Below, in pieces: positions 47,901 to 54,250 of a stretch of 64,000 bases of DNA. The DNA lies in NCBI GenBank assembly GCA_036768485.1, contig JAVLUZ010000267.1, forward strand, positions 62,001 to 126,000, given 5' to 3'. Made by a program: the position numbers and the translations under genes. Within the stretch, counting starts at the first letter, position 1, and each line of letters opens with the position of its first letter. The notes beneath the pieces are model-generated. The model did not search any database and was not told the DNA's origin. It was given only the letters and a program-made list of their open reading frames with translations. Source of the stretch: Mermis nigrescens (Eukaryota > Nematoda > Enoplea > Mermithida > Mermithidae).

Positions 47901-49044
47901 CACGGAGTAACATTAGGAGGGGTGAGAGGCATAGGTGGGCGGCACCAAAGTTCTGGGGGGTGCAAGATTTTTTCAAATGTCAAAAAATGACCTTAAAAAT
48001 GGTGGTATGGCGAAAAACACTATTTTTAAACGTTTCTCATCTAGAACTATCTATTGACATCAAAACATTGCGAAAAAAACAATCAAAAATTGAATTCTGG
48101 GGGTATTTCGGCTTCTGGGGGTGCATACCCCCTTAAGCCCCCACACCCAGGTATGGTAAGAGGGGGTATTACTTGTCCCTCAGATTTTGAAAAACGGGGT
48201 GCTTTCAGGCGAATTTTGGTGGAACATAACTTGCTGCTGGAAAAATTCTGATTTTATAATGAAAAATACGGCTCAAGTTTAGTCACCTGGTCAGTTTTTT
48301 TGCAAAAGTATTAATTTTTCCATAGTCTAACACTTTTTATCAATTAATTGTCACATTATAGTGAATTATCCGCTTGATACATTGTTTGAAATGAACCTGC
48401 TCAGGCACGTAGCTCTGGGGGAACGGGGGGGGTCCGGACCCCCCAAATTCGGACTAATAGGACTTTTTACACGTTATTTGTGCTATTTTTGACTTTTGTC
48501 ATAGTCCCCCCTCCACCAAAAAAATTGGTATTGGTCCCCCCAAAATAGGACGGCCAGCTACGTGCCTGAACATGATTTCGAAAAATACATTTTAGAATTG
48601 AGTTCATCTACCTTACAGGTTCTTGTGTAGATAAAAATTCGCGACAGATGTGAAGTATTTTCTATAATTTTGGCTTAAGCACGGCGAAAAAAACGACACT
48701 TACCAATTTATGTTTAGTCCGCCCCCCGCCCTTGGCCGATTCCTGGATACGGGCCTGGTTGTATGCATATAGATGCACATCGTTTCCGGTCTGGGGTCAA
48801 CTGAAGAACTTTTTCGAGCTACAATGGCCTTATTGTCTTAAATTTTTCTATACGATCAAGCGCACGCGACTTATTCAAATCATGCACGTTTTTAATGAAG
48901 CTAATTTTGTTCTCATGGTAATTTGTAGTCGTGCTTCAATAACAATCCTTATCCTATGATGACTTCTTTTCCTAGGCCTGGGCTCCGATGACTGTACACG
49001 AGGGTCGACTAGAAACTTCGTCGATCATTGAGTCGTTTGATTGA
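17909..49044 (+). CDS. FCSK: L-fucose kinase (fucokinase) gene, whole locus
   Basis: Eighteen coding exons, listed separately, join in phase into a protein of roughly 980-990 residues; the human protein has about 1,080. Fucokinase phosphorylates L-fucose at C1 with ATP in the cytosol, the first step of fucose salvage to GDP-fucose. The N-terminal half has the nucleotidyltransferase-like fucokinase domain (LGSGGSTLNALL, PPGVWICGT). The C-terminal half is a GHMP kinase: motif 1 ARIDFAGGWSDTPP, motif 2 PRGSGLGTSSILAG (split by an intron), TGGGWQDQVGG, and motif 3 AGAGGGGFLYL. Start ATG 17909 gives MWMAIGLTC, aligning with the first strand of the family; an upstream exon cannot be excluded. Unresolved: a few residues between 24174 and 28640 and part of the poorly conserved middle. 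The ~31-kb span is almost all intron filled with MITEs, hAT elements and fold-backs. No disabling mutation is seen in the exons, so the gene is probably functional. Confidence 0.93.
17970..19463 (+). other. FCSK intron 1: repeats
   Basis: It holds an R2 repeat at 18145-18290 and an R1 MITE at 18945-19360. The rest shows nothing recognisable. Confidence 0.6.
18945..19360 (+). mobile_element. R1 MITE family, copy in intron 1
   Basis: It starts CATACATGATC-TTGGGGG and ends CCCAGAATTCCCATG, with a conserved core of GCTCAAAAGTGCCAAATTTT, then CGGCGCTTCGCGCC (19142), then GAAAGATAGAG and a TTTTTGACGCGTACC block. Other copies: 30195-30365 (-), 31690-32015 (+), 32295-32705 (-), 39640-39990, 40010-40310 (+), 41805-42140 (+), 50660-51025 (+), 60462-60755 (+) and 61660-61915 (+). 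No coding capacity. Confidence 0.72.
19464..19666 (+). CDS. FCSK: FCSK exon 2
   Basis: Acceptor GCTTGTAG|AATTGG, donor TCTCG|GTCAGT. It encodes DLLKKSGLF...LGSGGSTLNALLILTEHLCAL...ESHILIIVS, matching the Gly-rich GSGGATLNALL loop of the fucokinase domain. It ends in phase 0. Confidence 0.92.
19667..20533 (+). other. FCSK intron 2: repeats
   Basis: A CAGGGCCGTATTTGAGGGGG repeat end (about 19837-20040) matches those at 36132 and 57667. A GGGGTAAAATCGAG-type CCCC-flanked repeat occupies about 20220-20480. Confidence 0.5.
20534..20884 (+). CDS. FCSK: FCSK exon 3
   Basis: Acceptor TTCCTGTAG|GGTCGG, donor AAAAAT|GTTAGA. 117 codons in phase 0 on both sides: GRESVVDPCGFGFIDLPFD, PPGVWICGTNSCTVF, IIDWSKLDVSEYDILALSLP, YASCHGAYNMDKN. 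These follow the human order GRD..CG..LPV, PPGVWVC, ISWDSF, IALPGSP, HGVYLTDP. Confidence 0.93.
21160..21860. repeat. Degenerate GCTATATAGCC tandem array
   Basis: About 40-45-bp units with GCTATATAGCC...TTTT-GAGCCCAAAAA recur on both sides of a MITE. A related array lies at 59765-59960 in RUSF1. The units are diverged from one another. Confidence 0.65.
21342..21632. mobile_element. MITE with TTAGCGCC ends
   Basis: The left end TTAGCGCCACCCTCATGA faces a right end complementary to TTAGCGCCCCGCTAATGA. It contains a 20-bp direct duplication (CATGAAATCCTCATTAGCGC, twice, about 21397-21436). It splits the GCTATATAGCC array. No target duplication was seen. Confidence 0.6.
22468..23220. mobile_element. 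hAT-like element with TAGAGCTGTGCCGGGGCC ends
   Basis: TAGAGCTGTGCCGGGGCC at the left is matched by its complement ending CTCTA at 23220, and GC-rich CCCCGGCC units sit inside the right end. The ends fit the hAT rule. A simple 8-bp duplication is not visible because flanking DNA is itself duplicated (22388-22421 and 23221-23254). Confidence 0.6.
22795..23037. repeat. R6 repeat family
   Basis: It opens CATGGGCAGCTC...AGGGGGTCC and closes GGGGGTCCAGATCCCCC-GATGCCCATG. Relatives lie at 47933-48150 and 51937-52135 (GGGCAGCACCAAAATTCT...). Confidence 0.5.
23959..24174 (+). CDS. FCSK: FCSK exon 4
   Basis: Acceptor TTTTTTCAG|AATATA, donor TTTAAG|GTCTCA. 72 codons, phase 0 both sides: NILQDIVYQGSQEDLSKCI...VPMVPLIL...LHCLYPLNFATYLGEDSNKTGFK. 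It matches the VLDIYYQG, VPLVSGVV, DACTYLGLDS blocks of the family. Confidence 0.93.
24328..24670 (+). mobile_element. hAT MITE, CAGGCCCGTATCC family
   Basis: It starts CAGGCCCGTATCCTGGAT followed by GGGGCGGGCCC. The body matches 30861-31200 (TTGGTCGCGCTTGAG-like block, then TGCGAAGCACCG). The far end is not sharply defined. Confidence 0.6.
25297..25955. repeat. Fold-back: ~185-bp inverted arms
   Basis: The segment 25297-25482 recurs inverted at about 25772-25955, with ~290 bp between. Landmarks: AGAAAAAATG, CATCCTTAA/TTAAGGATG, GCGCAGAAGCCATAGGAATGTG and its complement, TTCCTCTAAACAACGC. No TIR-specific target duplication was identified. Confidence 0.75.
27576..27600. other. Perfect hairpin TAGGTAGCGC-TATC-GCGCTACCTA
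   Basis: An inverted repeat with about 10-bp arms and a 4-base loop. It is flanked by repeated GCCTATTATAA / GCGCCTATCATAA words. Role unknown; it could be the centre of a decayed palindromic MITE. Confidence 0.6.
27980..28420. repeat. R7 repeat, copy 1
   Basis: A ~400-bp stretch (GCACACTGGGGGTATG..., TCGAGCAGTAGACTGTT, CATGCAA...) is closely matched in the same order at 37000-37395 in intron 10. Part of it recurs inverted at about 47790-47910. Confidence 0.65.
28640..28786 (+). CDS. FCSK: FCSK exon 5
   Basis: The acceptor could be TGCTTTCAG|TTATGATG, donor ATTGACT|GTGAGC. It reads MMHADYYHYFTGDADDFHRFLREISRELPVCSDYITDED..., matching the region after LSLFFDILHC in human. In frame, the reading continues upstream of this AG as NLLFLLSV (28617-28640), which also resembles the family and would join exon 4 in phase 0, but no AG precedes it. 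Confidence 0.72.
28873..29624. mobile_element. Complete hAT-like element, 752 bp
   Basis: It starts CAGGCCCGTATCCAGGA and ends TGGATACGGGCCTG, with the perfect 8-bp duplication TATACATG (28865-28872 and 29625-29632). Inside are three GGCGC(G/T)AAGCGCCG motifs (about 29141, 29244 and 29440) in a ~100-150-bp tandem with TTTGAGC(G/T)GTTTTGAG. No coding capacity. Confidence 0.88.
30861..31200 (+). mobile_element. hAT MITE, CAGGCCCGTATCCAGG family
   Basis: It begins CAGGCCCGTATCCAGGATTCGG and shares its body with 24328-24670, including a hairpin motif near 31102. The opposite terminus is not clear. Confidence 0.6.
31339..31517 (+). CDS. FCSK: FCSK exon 6
   Basis: Acceptor AAATATAG|ATATCC, donor GTCGAA|GTATGT. 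Its phase fits exon 5 (one base carried over). It reads IRQVPAFKNVLFYDCYLRCHDLVQVKAELLH... and ...GTNSIRVANQAIINKVE. This is the poorly conserved beta-helix-like part of fucokinases (SVLQHCHLQG in human), so support comes mainly from position, splice sites and phase. Confidence 0.68.
31690..32015 (+). mobile_element. R1 MITE in intron 6
   Basis: Same core as 18945-19360 (AAAAGTGTCACATTTT, then a decayed AGGCTTCGCGTC at about 31810, GAAAGATAGAGC, TTTTTGACGTGTACCC), ending CCCCTCTTAGGATTCCC. Confidence 0.65.
32148..32233 (+). CDS. FCSK: FCSK exon 7
   Basis: Acceptor CTTTTTCAG|CACTTA, donor AAAAG|GTAAGA. In the frame dictated by exon 6: HLSSTHCKNGEFSVAASDSD then IDYFFKFK, plausibly the WSEFFKRTG segment. 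Conservation is low; the strong splice sites and matching phase support it. Confidence 0.6.
32295..32705 (-). mobile_element. R1 MITE in intron 7, inverted
   Basis: It matches 18945-19360 in reverse, with GGCGCGAAGCGCC at about 32480 and the terminus GATCATGTATG at 32692-32702. Confidence 0.68.
33733..33965. repeat. R5 repeat family (TAACxGG ends)
   Basis: It runs from CATGTAACAGGGGGATGGGG to TTTCGAGCCGTTACATG. The CATGTAAC/GTTACATG ends face each other. Relatives: 45186-45510, 47032-47215 and 62870-63075. Confidence 0.55.
34030..34093 (+). CDS. FCSK: FCSK exon 8 (tentative)
   Basis: Acceptor TCTTTTTAG|CGTTTT fits the two bases left by exon 7 and gives SVLKGDGWTKTGYSSSKLLVTF before a weak donor, GTGTGA. 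It may correspond to the WDLWD..SARLFPV segment. A second frame in the same stretch (PRNCLSLSCDL...FLSVSTSSMHM) is also tempting but does not fit the phase. Confidence 0.4.
34519..34699 (+). CDS. FCSK: FCSK exon 9
   Basis: It reads IIIQRRLDKIEQILRNNKQ then ISLLPVLRSLCVDHSNQLLHFLDN plus one base, donor AATT|GTAAGT. It aligns well with FFRQALHKARHVLEA...LSLRPL...GPLLATLDQ of human FCSK. The 3' boundary is firm; the 5' boundary (TTCAAG|TTTT) is weak and may lie elsewhere between 34510 and 34555. Confidence 0.75.
34700..36770 (+). other. FCSK intron 9
   Basis: Mostly unremarkable AT-rich sequence. A hAT-family repeat (CAGAACCG...GAAGCCTG) covers about 36132-36497, with a CGGCGCTTTGCGCC motif at 36251. 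Confidence 0.5.
36771..36925 (+). CDS. FCSK: FCSK exon 10
   Basis: Acceptor CTGCTTTAG|GCATTC, donor ATAGAA|GTGAAT. It reads IPALCLQHPLFAARAFNCIA, DVLGIVSGNSGGLRSGPGLH, KDWSDALMHIE, a close match to ARALACVADVLG...GGLRSGPAANPEW. Phase agrees with exons 9 and 11. Confidence 0.95.
36926..37428 (+). repeat. FCSK intron 10: R7 repeat, copy 2
   Basis: About 37000-37395 matches 27980-28420 (CACCGGTGGGTATGGGGGTAT..., TCGAGCAGTAGACTGTTCAG, AAAATATAACGAATTAAGTA). Confidence 0.65.
37429..37575 (+). CDS. FCSK: FCSK exon 11
   Basis: Acceptor TCTTGCAG|AATGAC, donor AAACAA|GTAATT. 49 codons: [49 protein letters not shown]. It matches [20 protein letters not shown] in human FCSK. Confidence 0.95.
37576..38822 (+). 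other. FCSK intron 11
   Basis: An open frame at 37796-38044 has no family resemblance. About 38050-38575 is repeat-like, with CGGCGCTTCGCGCTGG at 38322 and a terminus reading GATCCGCCACTG at about 38568-38579, i.e. the complement of the common hAT end CAGTGGCGGATC. Confidence 0.45.
38823..38990 (+). CDS. FCSK: FCSK exon 12 (GHMP motif 1)
   Basis: Acceptor TTCGATTAG|TTCATT, donor GGCGAG|GTAAAT. 56 codons: FIRLDFQSKLFIDWDRFYTV, then QCTARIDFAGGWSDTPPITN, then EIGGRVVTAALSVDGE. It contains the GHMP-kinase N-terminal motif AR-DF-GGWSDTPP diagnostic of fucokinases. Confidence 0.96.
39020..39199. mobile_element. 180-bp hAT MITE (CAGGCATGTATCT...CTACGTGCCTG)
   Basis: TIR CAGGCATGTAGC-like ends and a perfect 8-bp duplication TCGAATTC (39012-39019 and 39200-39207). 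It lies 30 bp inside the intron after exon 12. It is a sister of 48402-48568. Confidence 0.88.
40010..40310 (+). mobile_element. R1 MITE in intron 12
   Basis: Core TTTTTGCTCAAAAGTCTCAAG, CGGCGCTTCGCGCC at 40102 and GACGTGTACTTATCA as in other R1 copies. It ends just before exon 13. Confidence 0.62.
40380..40653 (+). CDS. FCSK: FCSK exon 13
   Basis: Acceptor TGCGTTCAG|CGGCCT, donor CTCGG|GTAAAA. It reads RPIKAKTKRIQECAISVFPD...SFTLCSLDDLKSYKDPTNPA, AFISAILICAQIVDVESSSK, GGFEIRYVTHLPRGSG. It matches RRPIGARARRI, AAFICAGIVHV, GGFELHTWSELPHGSG in human. The GHMP motif 2 is split after PRGSG. Confidence 0.96.
40654..41614 (+). other. FCSK intron 13
   Basis: An inverted R2 repeat occupies about 40984-41360 (GAGGGGGTATTACC..., GCTGATGCAACGTTTTTTGC). 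The rest is not recognised. Confidence 0.5.
41615..41709 (+). CDS. FCSK: FCSK exon 14 (GHMP motif 2)
   Basis: Acceptor GCTTTTAAAG|GACTTG, donor CACGCC|GTGAGT. It completes the ATP-binding motif GLGTSSILAGCILKSLWQST and continues GQLVDISTILHA. Confidence 0.95.
41710..43346 (+). other. FCSK intron 14: R1 then inverted R2
   Basis: An R1 copy (41805-42140, hairpin at 41992) abuts an inverted R2 copy (42145-42430, with CCGGACAGGTCCTGTTCGG). 42440-43346 shows nothing recognisable. Confidence 0.6.
43347..43559 (+). CDS. FCSK: FCSK exon 15
   Basis: Acceptor TTGTTTAG|GTGTTA, donor CTGCAG|GTGAAT. It reads VLYVEQLLTTGGGWQDQVGG, LCDGGVKVCRLELNRICFDV, ...NSRLLLVYTGKTRLAKNLLQ. Nearly identical blocks exist in human FCSK (LTTGGGWQDQVGG, LLLVYTGKTRLARNLLQ). 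Confidence 0.97.
43560..45071 (+). other. FCSK intron 15: tandem and TACAAAG repeats
   Basis: Four diverged units (landmark GAGCTGGATTTT-GGTTTTAAATAT) lie at about 43622, 43786, 43921 and 44097. A TACAAAG repeat covers 44170-44310, followed by GGCGCGAAGCGCC at 44401 and a second TACAAAG fragment at 44550-44620. Confidence 0.6.
43615..44160. repeat. Four-unit tandem repeat, ~135-175 bp period
   Basis: The words (A/C)GGGAAAG-CCTCTGAGCTG and TTTTAAATAT(T/A)A recur at about 43622, 43786, 43921 and 44097 with diverged sequence between. Confidence 0.6.
45072..45171 (+). CDS. FCSK: FCSK exon 16
   Basis: Acceptor GATTTCTAG|GAAGTT, donor GGCATG|GTAATA. It reads EVVRNWFAKEPRIISTFAAL, IDNALRCEIALRH plus one base. 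It matches [20 protein letters not shown] in human. Confidence 0.94.
45172..47295 (+). other. FCSK intron 16
   Basis: R5 repeats lie at 45186-45510 and 47032-47215. A direct duplication of ~105 bp (GATGATGCATTT...TAACTCGTGCATTT) covers about 46668-46864. 45520-46650 shows nothing recognisable. Confidence 0.55.
47296..47525 (+). CDS. FCSK: FCSK exon 17 (GHMP motif 3)
   Basis: Acceptor TATTTTAG|GTGACT, donor GACTTG|GTAATA. It reads DWDSLAACAKKYVQQKVELA, PGSLPNEVATLLTYLYSNDI, IYAGWLAGAGGGGFLYLFTK, KPDCKEIIEHILLSDL. It carries the C-terminal GHMP motif AGAGGGGF. Confidence 0.96.
47526..48975 (+). other. FCSK intron 17: MITEs
   Basis: It holds part of an inverted R7 (about 47790-47910), an R6 repeat (47933-48150), a 167-bp hAT MITE (48402-48568) and the end of a CAGGCCCGTATCCAG-family MITE (about 48600-48758). 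Confidence 0.6.
48402..48568. mobile_element. 167-bp hAT MITE (CAGGCACGTAGCT...AGCTACGTGCCTG)
   Basis: Its ends CAGGCACGTAGCTCTGG and CCAGCTACGTGCCTG are complementary. Flanks AACCTGCT and AACATGAT are a degraded 8-bp duplication (6 of 8). It shares interior GTCCGGACCCCC and CAAAATAGGACGGCC with 39020-39199. Confidence 0.82.
48976..49044 (+). CDS. FCSK: FCSK exon 18 (terminal)
   Basis: Acceptor TTTTCCTAG|GCCTGG. It reads AWAPMTVHEGRLETSSIIES then FD and TGA at 49042-49044. It fits the last strand of the family (YSIHLVEVDTQGL in human). Confidence 0.85.
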   Translation, partial: AWAPMTVHEGRLETSSIIESFD

Positions 49045-49945
49045 TATTGCGCTTTCTGAGCTGTTCAACACGACGTGATTTTTCGTGCAATCTGCAAGAT
49101 GCCATACCGTACCGTGTTATCCCTACGTTTTTTAATGCACCATGTGGCTTTATATAACTATATGTCAATTAGTAATTGTGTTAATCGCATTTAAATCACG
49201 AAATTTAATTTCGTTTTATTACATCGAAAATATTTTGCGAATGCCCGCGCGTTCGTGCTTTTCGAAGCTGATTTGAATTTTAGAACAGCTTTTTATCATC
49301 TTAGGGATCTAAGATCATAACGCCCTTTTCCTTTACATTCGCCGTTGCATTCACCGAATTATTGATTTTTGGGCGTATGTTACTGTAACATTTTTGGACA
49401 CCAGTTATTTCGTCACTTTTCTTTGAGCCTAATTCTCGTTAGAGCACAGCATGACCGGCCTGATGAGGTATTAGGAGTTTTCCGAGCTAAATTGGCAGGG
49501 CAGTAACTAGTACATTAATTCGCATTTTCTATTCTCTAGGCATTTTTCTAAGAAAATTTTGATTTTTGTTCGTTTCTCTCATTTTTTTGAAAAAGCTCAT
49601 TTTCTCCTCGAGGTATAGACTACCAGACCGCTACAGCCATGTCTGGTTGTGAGTTGTGACTTTTCTCTGAGTACGCATTTTTGTTGGCATCTTATCTCCG
49701 TCAAACAAATATCGAGTTACGTACGTGTATATGTATTTATTTTTAATCTCTGTTTACATGTATATACTTGTACGCGTGATTCGTGTTAACTCGCAAAGTG
49801 GCCTACTATAATAATTTTCTATATTAAGCTGCCTCTATTTCATTTTTACGATAATTGCATTTATTTACAAATATTCTATCTTTGCATATGCAGTCGTATG
49901 GATATTGGATCTTTTTTATGAATAAATATTTGCTGCTCTGAAGTA
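49045..49945 (+). other. FCSK 3' untranslated region (probable)
   Basis: No repeat family is recognised after the stop codon until 50.0 kb, unlike the introns. AATAAA at 49921-49926 is the likely polyadenylation signal; other weaker A/T-rich signals exist. Confidence 0.45.
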
Positions 49946-51064
49946 CGGTCGAACGCAAAAGTATTATTTGTTATTTTCTTACCTGCCACGAGTGACCGAT
50001 TATCCCGACTGGCTGGGAAGTATACTGTTTAGTAGTGATGAAACGGGTATTTGAGCCCGATCCGCTATTACCCGGATGCTTTCAGGATCCGGAAGACCCG
50101 GATCCTTATCCGAAACTTGAATTTTCACTACCCGGATCCGGAAGTTTGAATTTTTACTACCCGGATCCGGAAACGACTCTTAAGGCATTCCATCAAACAA
50201 ATACAGATCTGGAAACTTTCAATTTCATCTGAAAATGTGACATATGAAGTAACATAGTTAGAATTGAAACGAAATCAGTTTCTAATAGGAACAAGTTTTA
50301 GTTTTCCACGAACATCAGGACATAAATATTGATGCTCATCAGTGAAGTTAACCTCTGACCAATTATACTTTACAAAAATTTTTAACTTTTTCACCGTACA
50401 TAAGATTGCGCTTTGGTCGATATACTATTTTATAGCTTATTTCATGAGACCTCGTGCATGGGTCACAATTTCTGAATCAATGTAAATCGACTACAAAAGC
50501 GGTCTAAACTGAAGCAAAAATTACGATAGTGTGCATAACATGAAGTTTTGCTGTGCAAAAAATGTATTGCAGTAGGCTACCTGATGGGCACTTTTGTAGC
50601 TACTCGCTTGAGTGCTGAAAATTGATTTCCATGCACAAGCTTTTGTTAAATAGACTAACAGTCCTATCCATACATGATCCTAGGAGCTTTACCCCCCTCC
50701 CCGGAAAGTTTTTCACCCCCCCCTCCAAGAATTGGCGGTTTTTCGGAAATTTTCCAAAATTTTGTAGAAAAGATGTTTTTTAAAGCGTTTTTAGCTTTCT
50801 ATTTGCTCATAAGTACCAAATTTTCGGCGCTTCGCGCCATTATACTCATGTTTTGACTATTTGCTCAATTAGTTCCGACTTTTTGATCTTTTTCGAAATT
50901 TTTGTTATGCTTTAGAAAGATAGAGCATCGTCAGAAACGTTGAAAACCGATGTTTTTGACGCGTACCTACCATTTTTGTACCAAAAAAGGCACTTTATAA
51001 CTAATACTCACAGAATTCTTATGTTTTGCATGTATGGTCCCATCCCACTGAAAAGCGGGTCGGA

Positions 51065-51215
51065 TGAACAACCGTCGCATAGTTCACAAGCGCCGTATAG
51101 TAAAGTACCGCCACATTGGAAAGCACAACCGCCGAATAATTCACTACCACCGCATAATACAGAATCGCCGCATAGTACAGAACGGCCGCAAACTTAGTTT
51201 ACAACCGCCGCATAA
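51065..51215 (+). repeat. 18-bp repeat array, left
   Basis: About seven diverged units of CAACCGCCGCATAATTCA stand side by side. The same unit forms an inverted array at 51735-51905. Confidence 0.78.
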
Positions 51216-51734
51216 TTCATAAATCGCTATAAACATTGTATGCATGCGCGTTCTGGGGGTTGACCTCCAGCCAGAATTGTCAATCCTTCGTGAGATTCTA
51301 AAAAGTGCATTTCTAGCCCGTTTTTGGCTCAAAAGTGTCAAGTTTTTAGTTCATGAATGTACAACTAATAGAAAAAGGCGCGAATTCTTGGGGGTTTAGG
51401 GAAGAAAATTCAACGGACATTTCTAGAAGATTAATTCAACGGAATTTTATGATGGAATTCAACGGTCTAATTTTCATCCCATGTATTACACACATAGAAC
51501 CGTTACATATTTAGGTAGTATGCACATTATTGCTACATCAGCACAAAAAGGTTGTTATGAGGGAAGTTTAATTCATGCATATACGAATTCGCAAATTCGT
51601 ACCTACTGATCTGATTCTGGCACTTATTCCCAAAAAACGACTACTAAATTTTGTTTAATTAAACGAGAACTACGCATAAGTTATCCGTTTTACATGTTTT
51701 TTTTGCCTGATCTACATTTCTTGTGCAATAGCGA

Positions 51735-51905
51735 TTGCGGCGGTTCTGTACTATCTGGGAATTGTGAACTACGCATGTGGCGGTTCTGTATTATGCGGCG
51801 ATTGTGAATTATGCGGCGGTTATGCTTCCCAATGCGGCGGGTCTGTACTATGTGTCGGTTGTGAACTACGCGGCGGTTGTGAATTATGCGGCGGTTATGC
51901 ACCCC
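51735..51905 (-). repeat. 18-bp repeat array, right (inverted)
   Basis: About nine units whose minus strand reads CAACCGCCGCATAATTCA-like. With the left array it forms a fold-back with a loop of about 500 bp that holds AT-rich, non-coding sequence. Confidence 0.78.
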
Positions 51906-53273
51906 AATCCTAAAAAGCAGTTTGAACAGGATACTAGCATAGGTGGGCAGCACCAAAATTCTGCGGGTGCAAGATTTTTCAAAGGTCAAAAAATGGTCTT
52001 AAAATGGTTGTTTCGGTGAAAAAACACAATTTTTCGACGTTTCTCATCGAGCACTATCCATTGGCGTCGAAAAATTGCGAAAAAAACAAAAAAAAATTAA
52101 ATTGAATTCTGGGGGTATACCCCCATGCCCACGTGTGGATACCAGTCGCGGCAGCTGAAAGGTATTTTAATGCATGGAGATAAAACACGGAAAACCCAGA
52201 TTTGCATTTTCTACTATATACGCCGATCCTTTGAACACGATTTTTTTTGTATTTGGCAGATTTGTCAAGTGCACGTACAAAGACTTCAAGGCTGTTTTTT
52301 ACATGTGAAAATATTTTTGGGAGGACAAAAACAGTGAAAATCTCTTAAATTTCCAGGAATTTACGAGGTTTCTCGCTGGAATAAGTATTCAGTTCAAATG
52401 TCTTTACAATGGCAAAAACTGTGTTTAAAAAGACAAGAACGTAAACTTTTTAGCGTTTGGCGCTGGTTATGGTGCTATTCTTCTCAATGAACCTCCATTG
52501 TTAAATTTAGCTTCAATTAGTCCGAATATTCTAGTGCTTCATTCAGTTGAGTAATAAGCCCTGTTTGTCTTCTAAAAGCCTAAGCTTGAATTGAGTTTAA
52601 GGTATGTAAGTATGTCAAAACTATTTTGTATACAGGTGATATTTTTCTGTTATGTTTCCCTTCCCAGAGCTTCAAAATTCTGTCTAAAACTTCAAAAATA
52701 ACTAAATTATTCGATGCCCGCAAATTAAGTTTTGAGGTCTTATCAATAAAAAGGCCGCAAAATTCTTCTTGTAAATGGTAAAAATGTTAAAACTTTTTTA
52801 TTGATAAATTTGTCCATCATTTTTTTCATTGTCATAAACCCAGAAATAGGCTAAACTACAATAACAAAATCTAAAAACCCAGTGTTACCAAACAAACAAC
52901 CTTACTGTTCTATATTATATTAGGTATAACCAAAAATTTACATGTACAAATGGACAAAGGCTTGGGTTCCGCCTTCGTACATGTAAGGGACCTTGTACAA
53001 AAAAACACTTGTCTCTTAGGCACCAATAAGCAGGCAGTATAATAACCATAGTCTACAACACCAAATCAACAACAGATGGTATATTAAATCAGCAAGGATT
53101 AATTATGTGTATTGGATCCGGATCCGGAAGTTTTATTTTTTACTACCCAGATCCGTATCCGGAAACTGTGGAAACTAGGATTTGATCCGGATCTGGACGT
53201 TGCTAAAACTAGGATCCGAATCCGGATTAGTGGAAATTGAGGATCCGTTTCATCAATCATCACTACTGTTCAG

Positions 53274-54250
53274 CGTGAAAATTTTGTGGGTCAGCCCAGC
53301 CCGAAAAAAATTTTTAAATAGTGCCTTGTTGGCTACAAATCATGGTACACGTCAAAAGCTGTTTTTGGACGTTTCGAACAAAGCTGGTTCTTTCTGTAAC
53401 TTAAAAATACAAAAAACTTGAAAAAATTTGAGTAAATTTAACAATTATGTTTCTATCAATAAATGAGTATTTTTGACACTTTCGCGCCAAAAGTTTGCTT
53501 ATGTCGCTTTGAACAGCACACTTTCTACGATTTTTTTCGGTGAATAGACAATTATGGGGGTTGCACCCATTTTTCGGGGGTCATTAGCCATTCTGGATGG
53601 TCAAACCCCTCCAAGAACACGTACTTATGCTGGCAAGTGATTGAAAAAACAATCTGTTAAATTAAAAATTTTTCAAGATGACTAACAGTTCCTACTGACA
53701 TGACGTGCACGTGGGATTTGGGGTCTGGCTGGACCCCAGAATGGAAAAGTTAAAAATTTTCCTAAGAAAATTCGGCCTAATAAAAGCAAAAACGGATGAA
53801 AATTGTAAATTTTCTTTAAAAAAGTGCATGGCACTGATTGACTGACTGTTAATGAGTGACCAACTGTTTCGGATGACCGACCGTCCCGGTAGGCCGACAA
53901 TGTGAATGGTATGTACCTAGGTACAGCGAATTATCAGTGTCAAAAATATGTTACCAACACTTCCTACTGGTGCTGGTTTGATTGACTGTCCTATAATCTA
54001 TATTTAAGTATCCGAATAATGTTTTCAAGTATGCACCTAAGCCGCTTTGCTTGATTTTGTGACAAATTACATGATCAGTGGGGGTAAACCTCCCCTGATC
54101 ATGTATGTTTGCCGATCATCCGCTCGAAGTGGAACCTTGAAATCTACCTATGGGAAAGGTAGGTATCAGCGTTGCCGTAGGTCTTTAATTGAATATTTTT
54201 ACTCGAACAATGTGATCAAAAATTTTGTTTGCATTCCTCAGCATTGCTCA
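53274..54250. other. Intergenic / RUSF1 5' region
   Basis: About 53280-53640 is an R1-like repeat (GACGTTTCGAACAAAGC...GGGGGTTGCACCC). 54069-54104 is a small hairpin made of the two R1 termini. From 54130 on, the frame of RUSF1 exon 1 is open, so the true start or an earlier exon may lie here. Confidence 0.45.
54069..54104. repeat. R1 terminus-only hairpin
   Basis: ACATGATCAG-TGGGGG-TAAA-CCTCCC-CTGATCATGT: two R1-type ends back to back with no interior. Confidence 0.6.

Larger units (their letters stand above)
50033..53265. mobile_element. hAT-like element with TAGTGATG ends, 3.2 kb
   Basis: It starts TAGTGATGAAACGGG and ends CCGTTTCATCAATCATCACTA. The 8-bp flanks CTGTTTAG (50025-50032) and CTGTTCAG (53266-53273) differ at one base. 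Subterminal CCCGGATCCGGA repeats occur in opposite orientation at both ends (about 50055-50185 and 53110-53250). It contains an R1 copy (50660-51025), inverted 18-bp arrays, an R6 repeat (51937-52135) and a TACAAAG fragment. No transposase. Confidence 0.8.

Noticed and set aside
51065..51989. CRISPR-like look of the regular short repeats, and an Asn-Arg-Arg-Ile repeat protein
   Set aside because: The 18-bp units have no spacers, are diverged, and the two arrays are inverted copies inside a transposon in a eukaryotic context.
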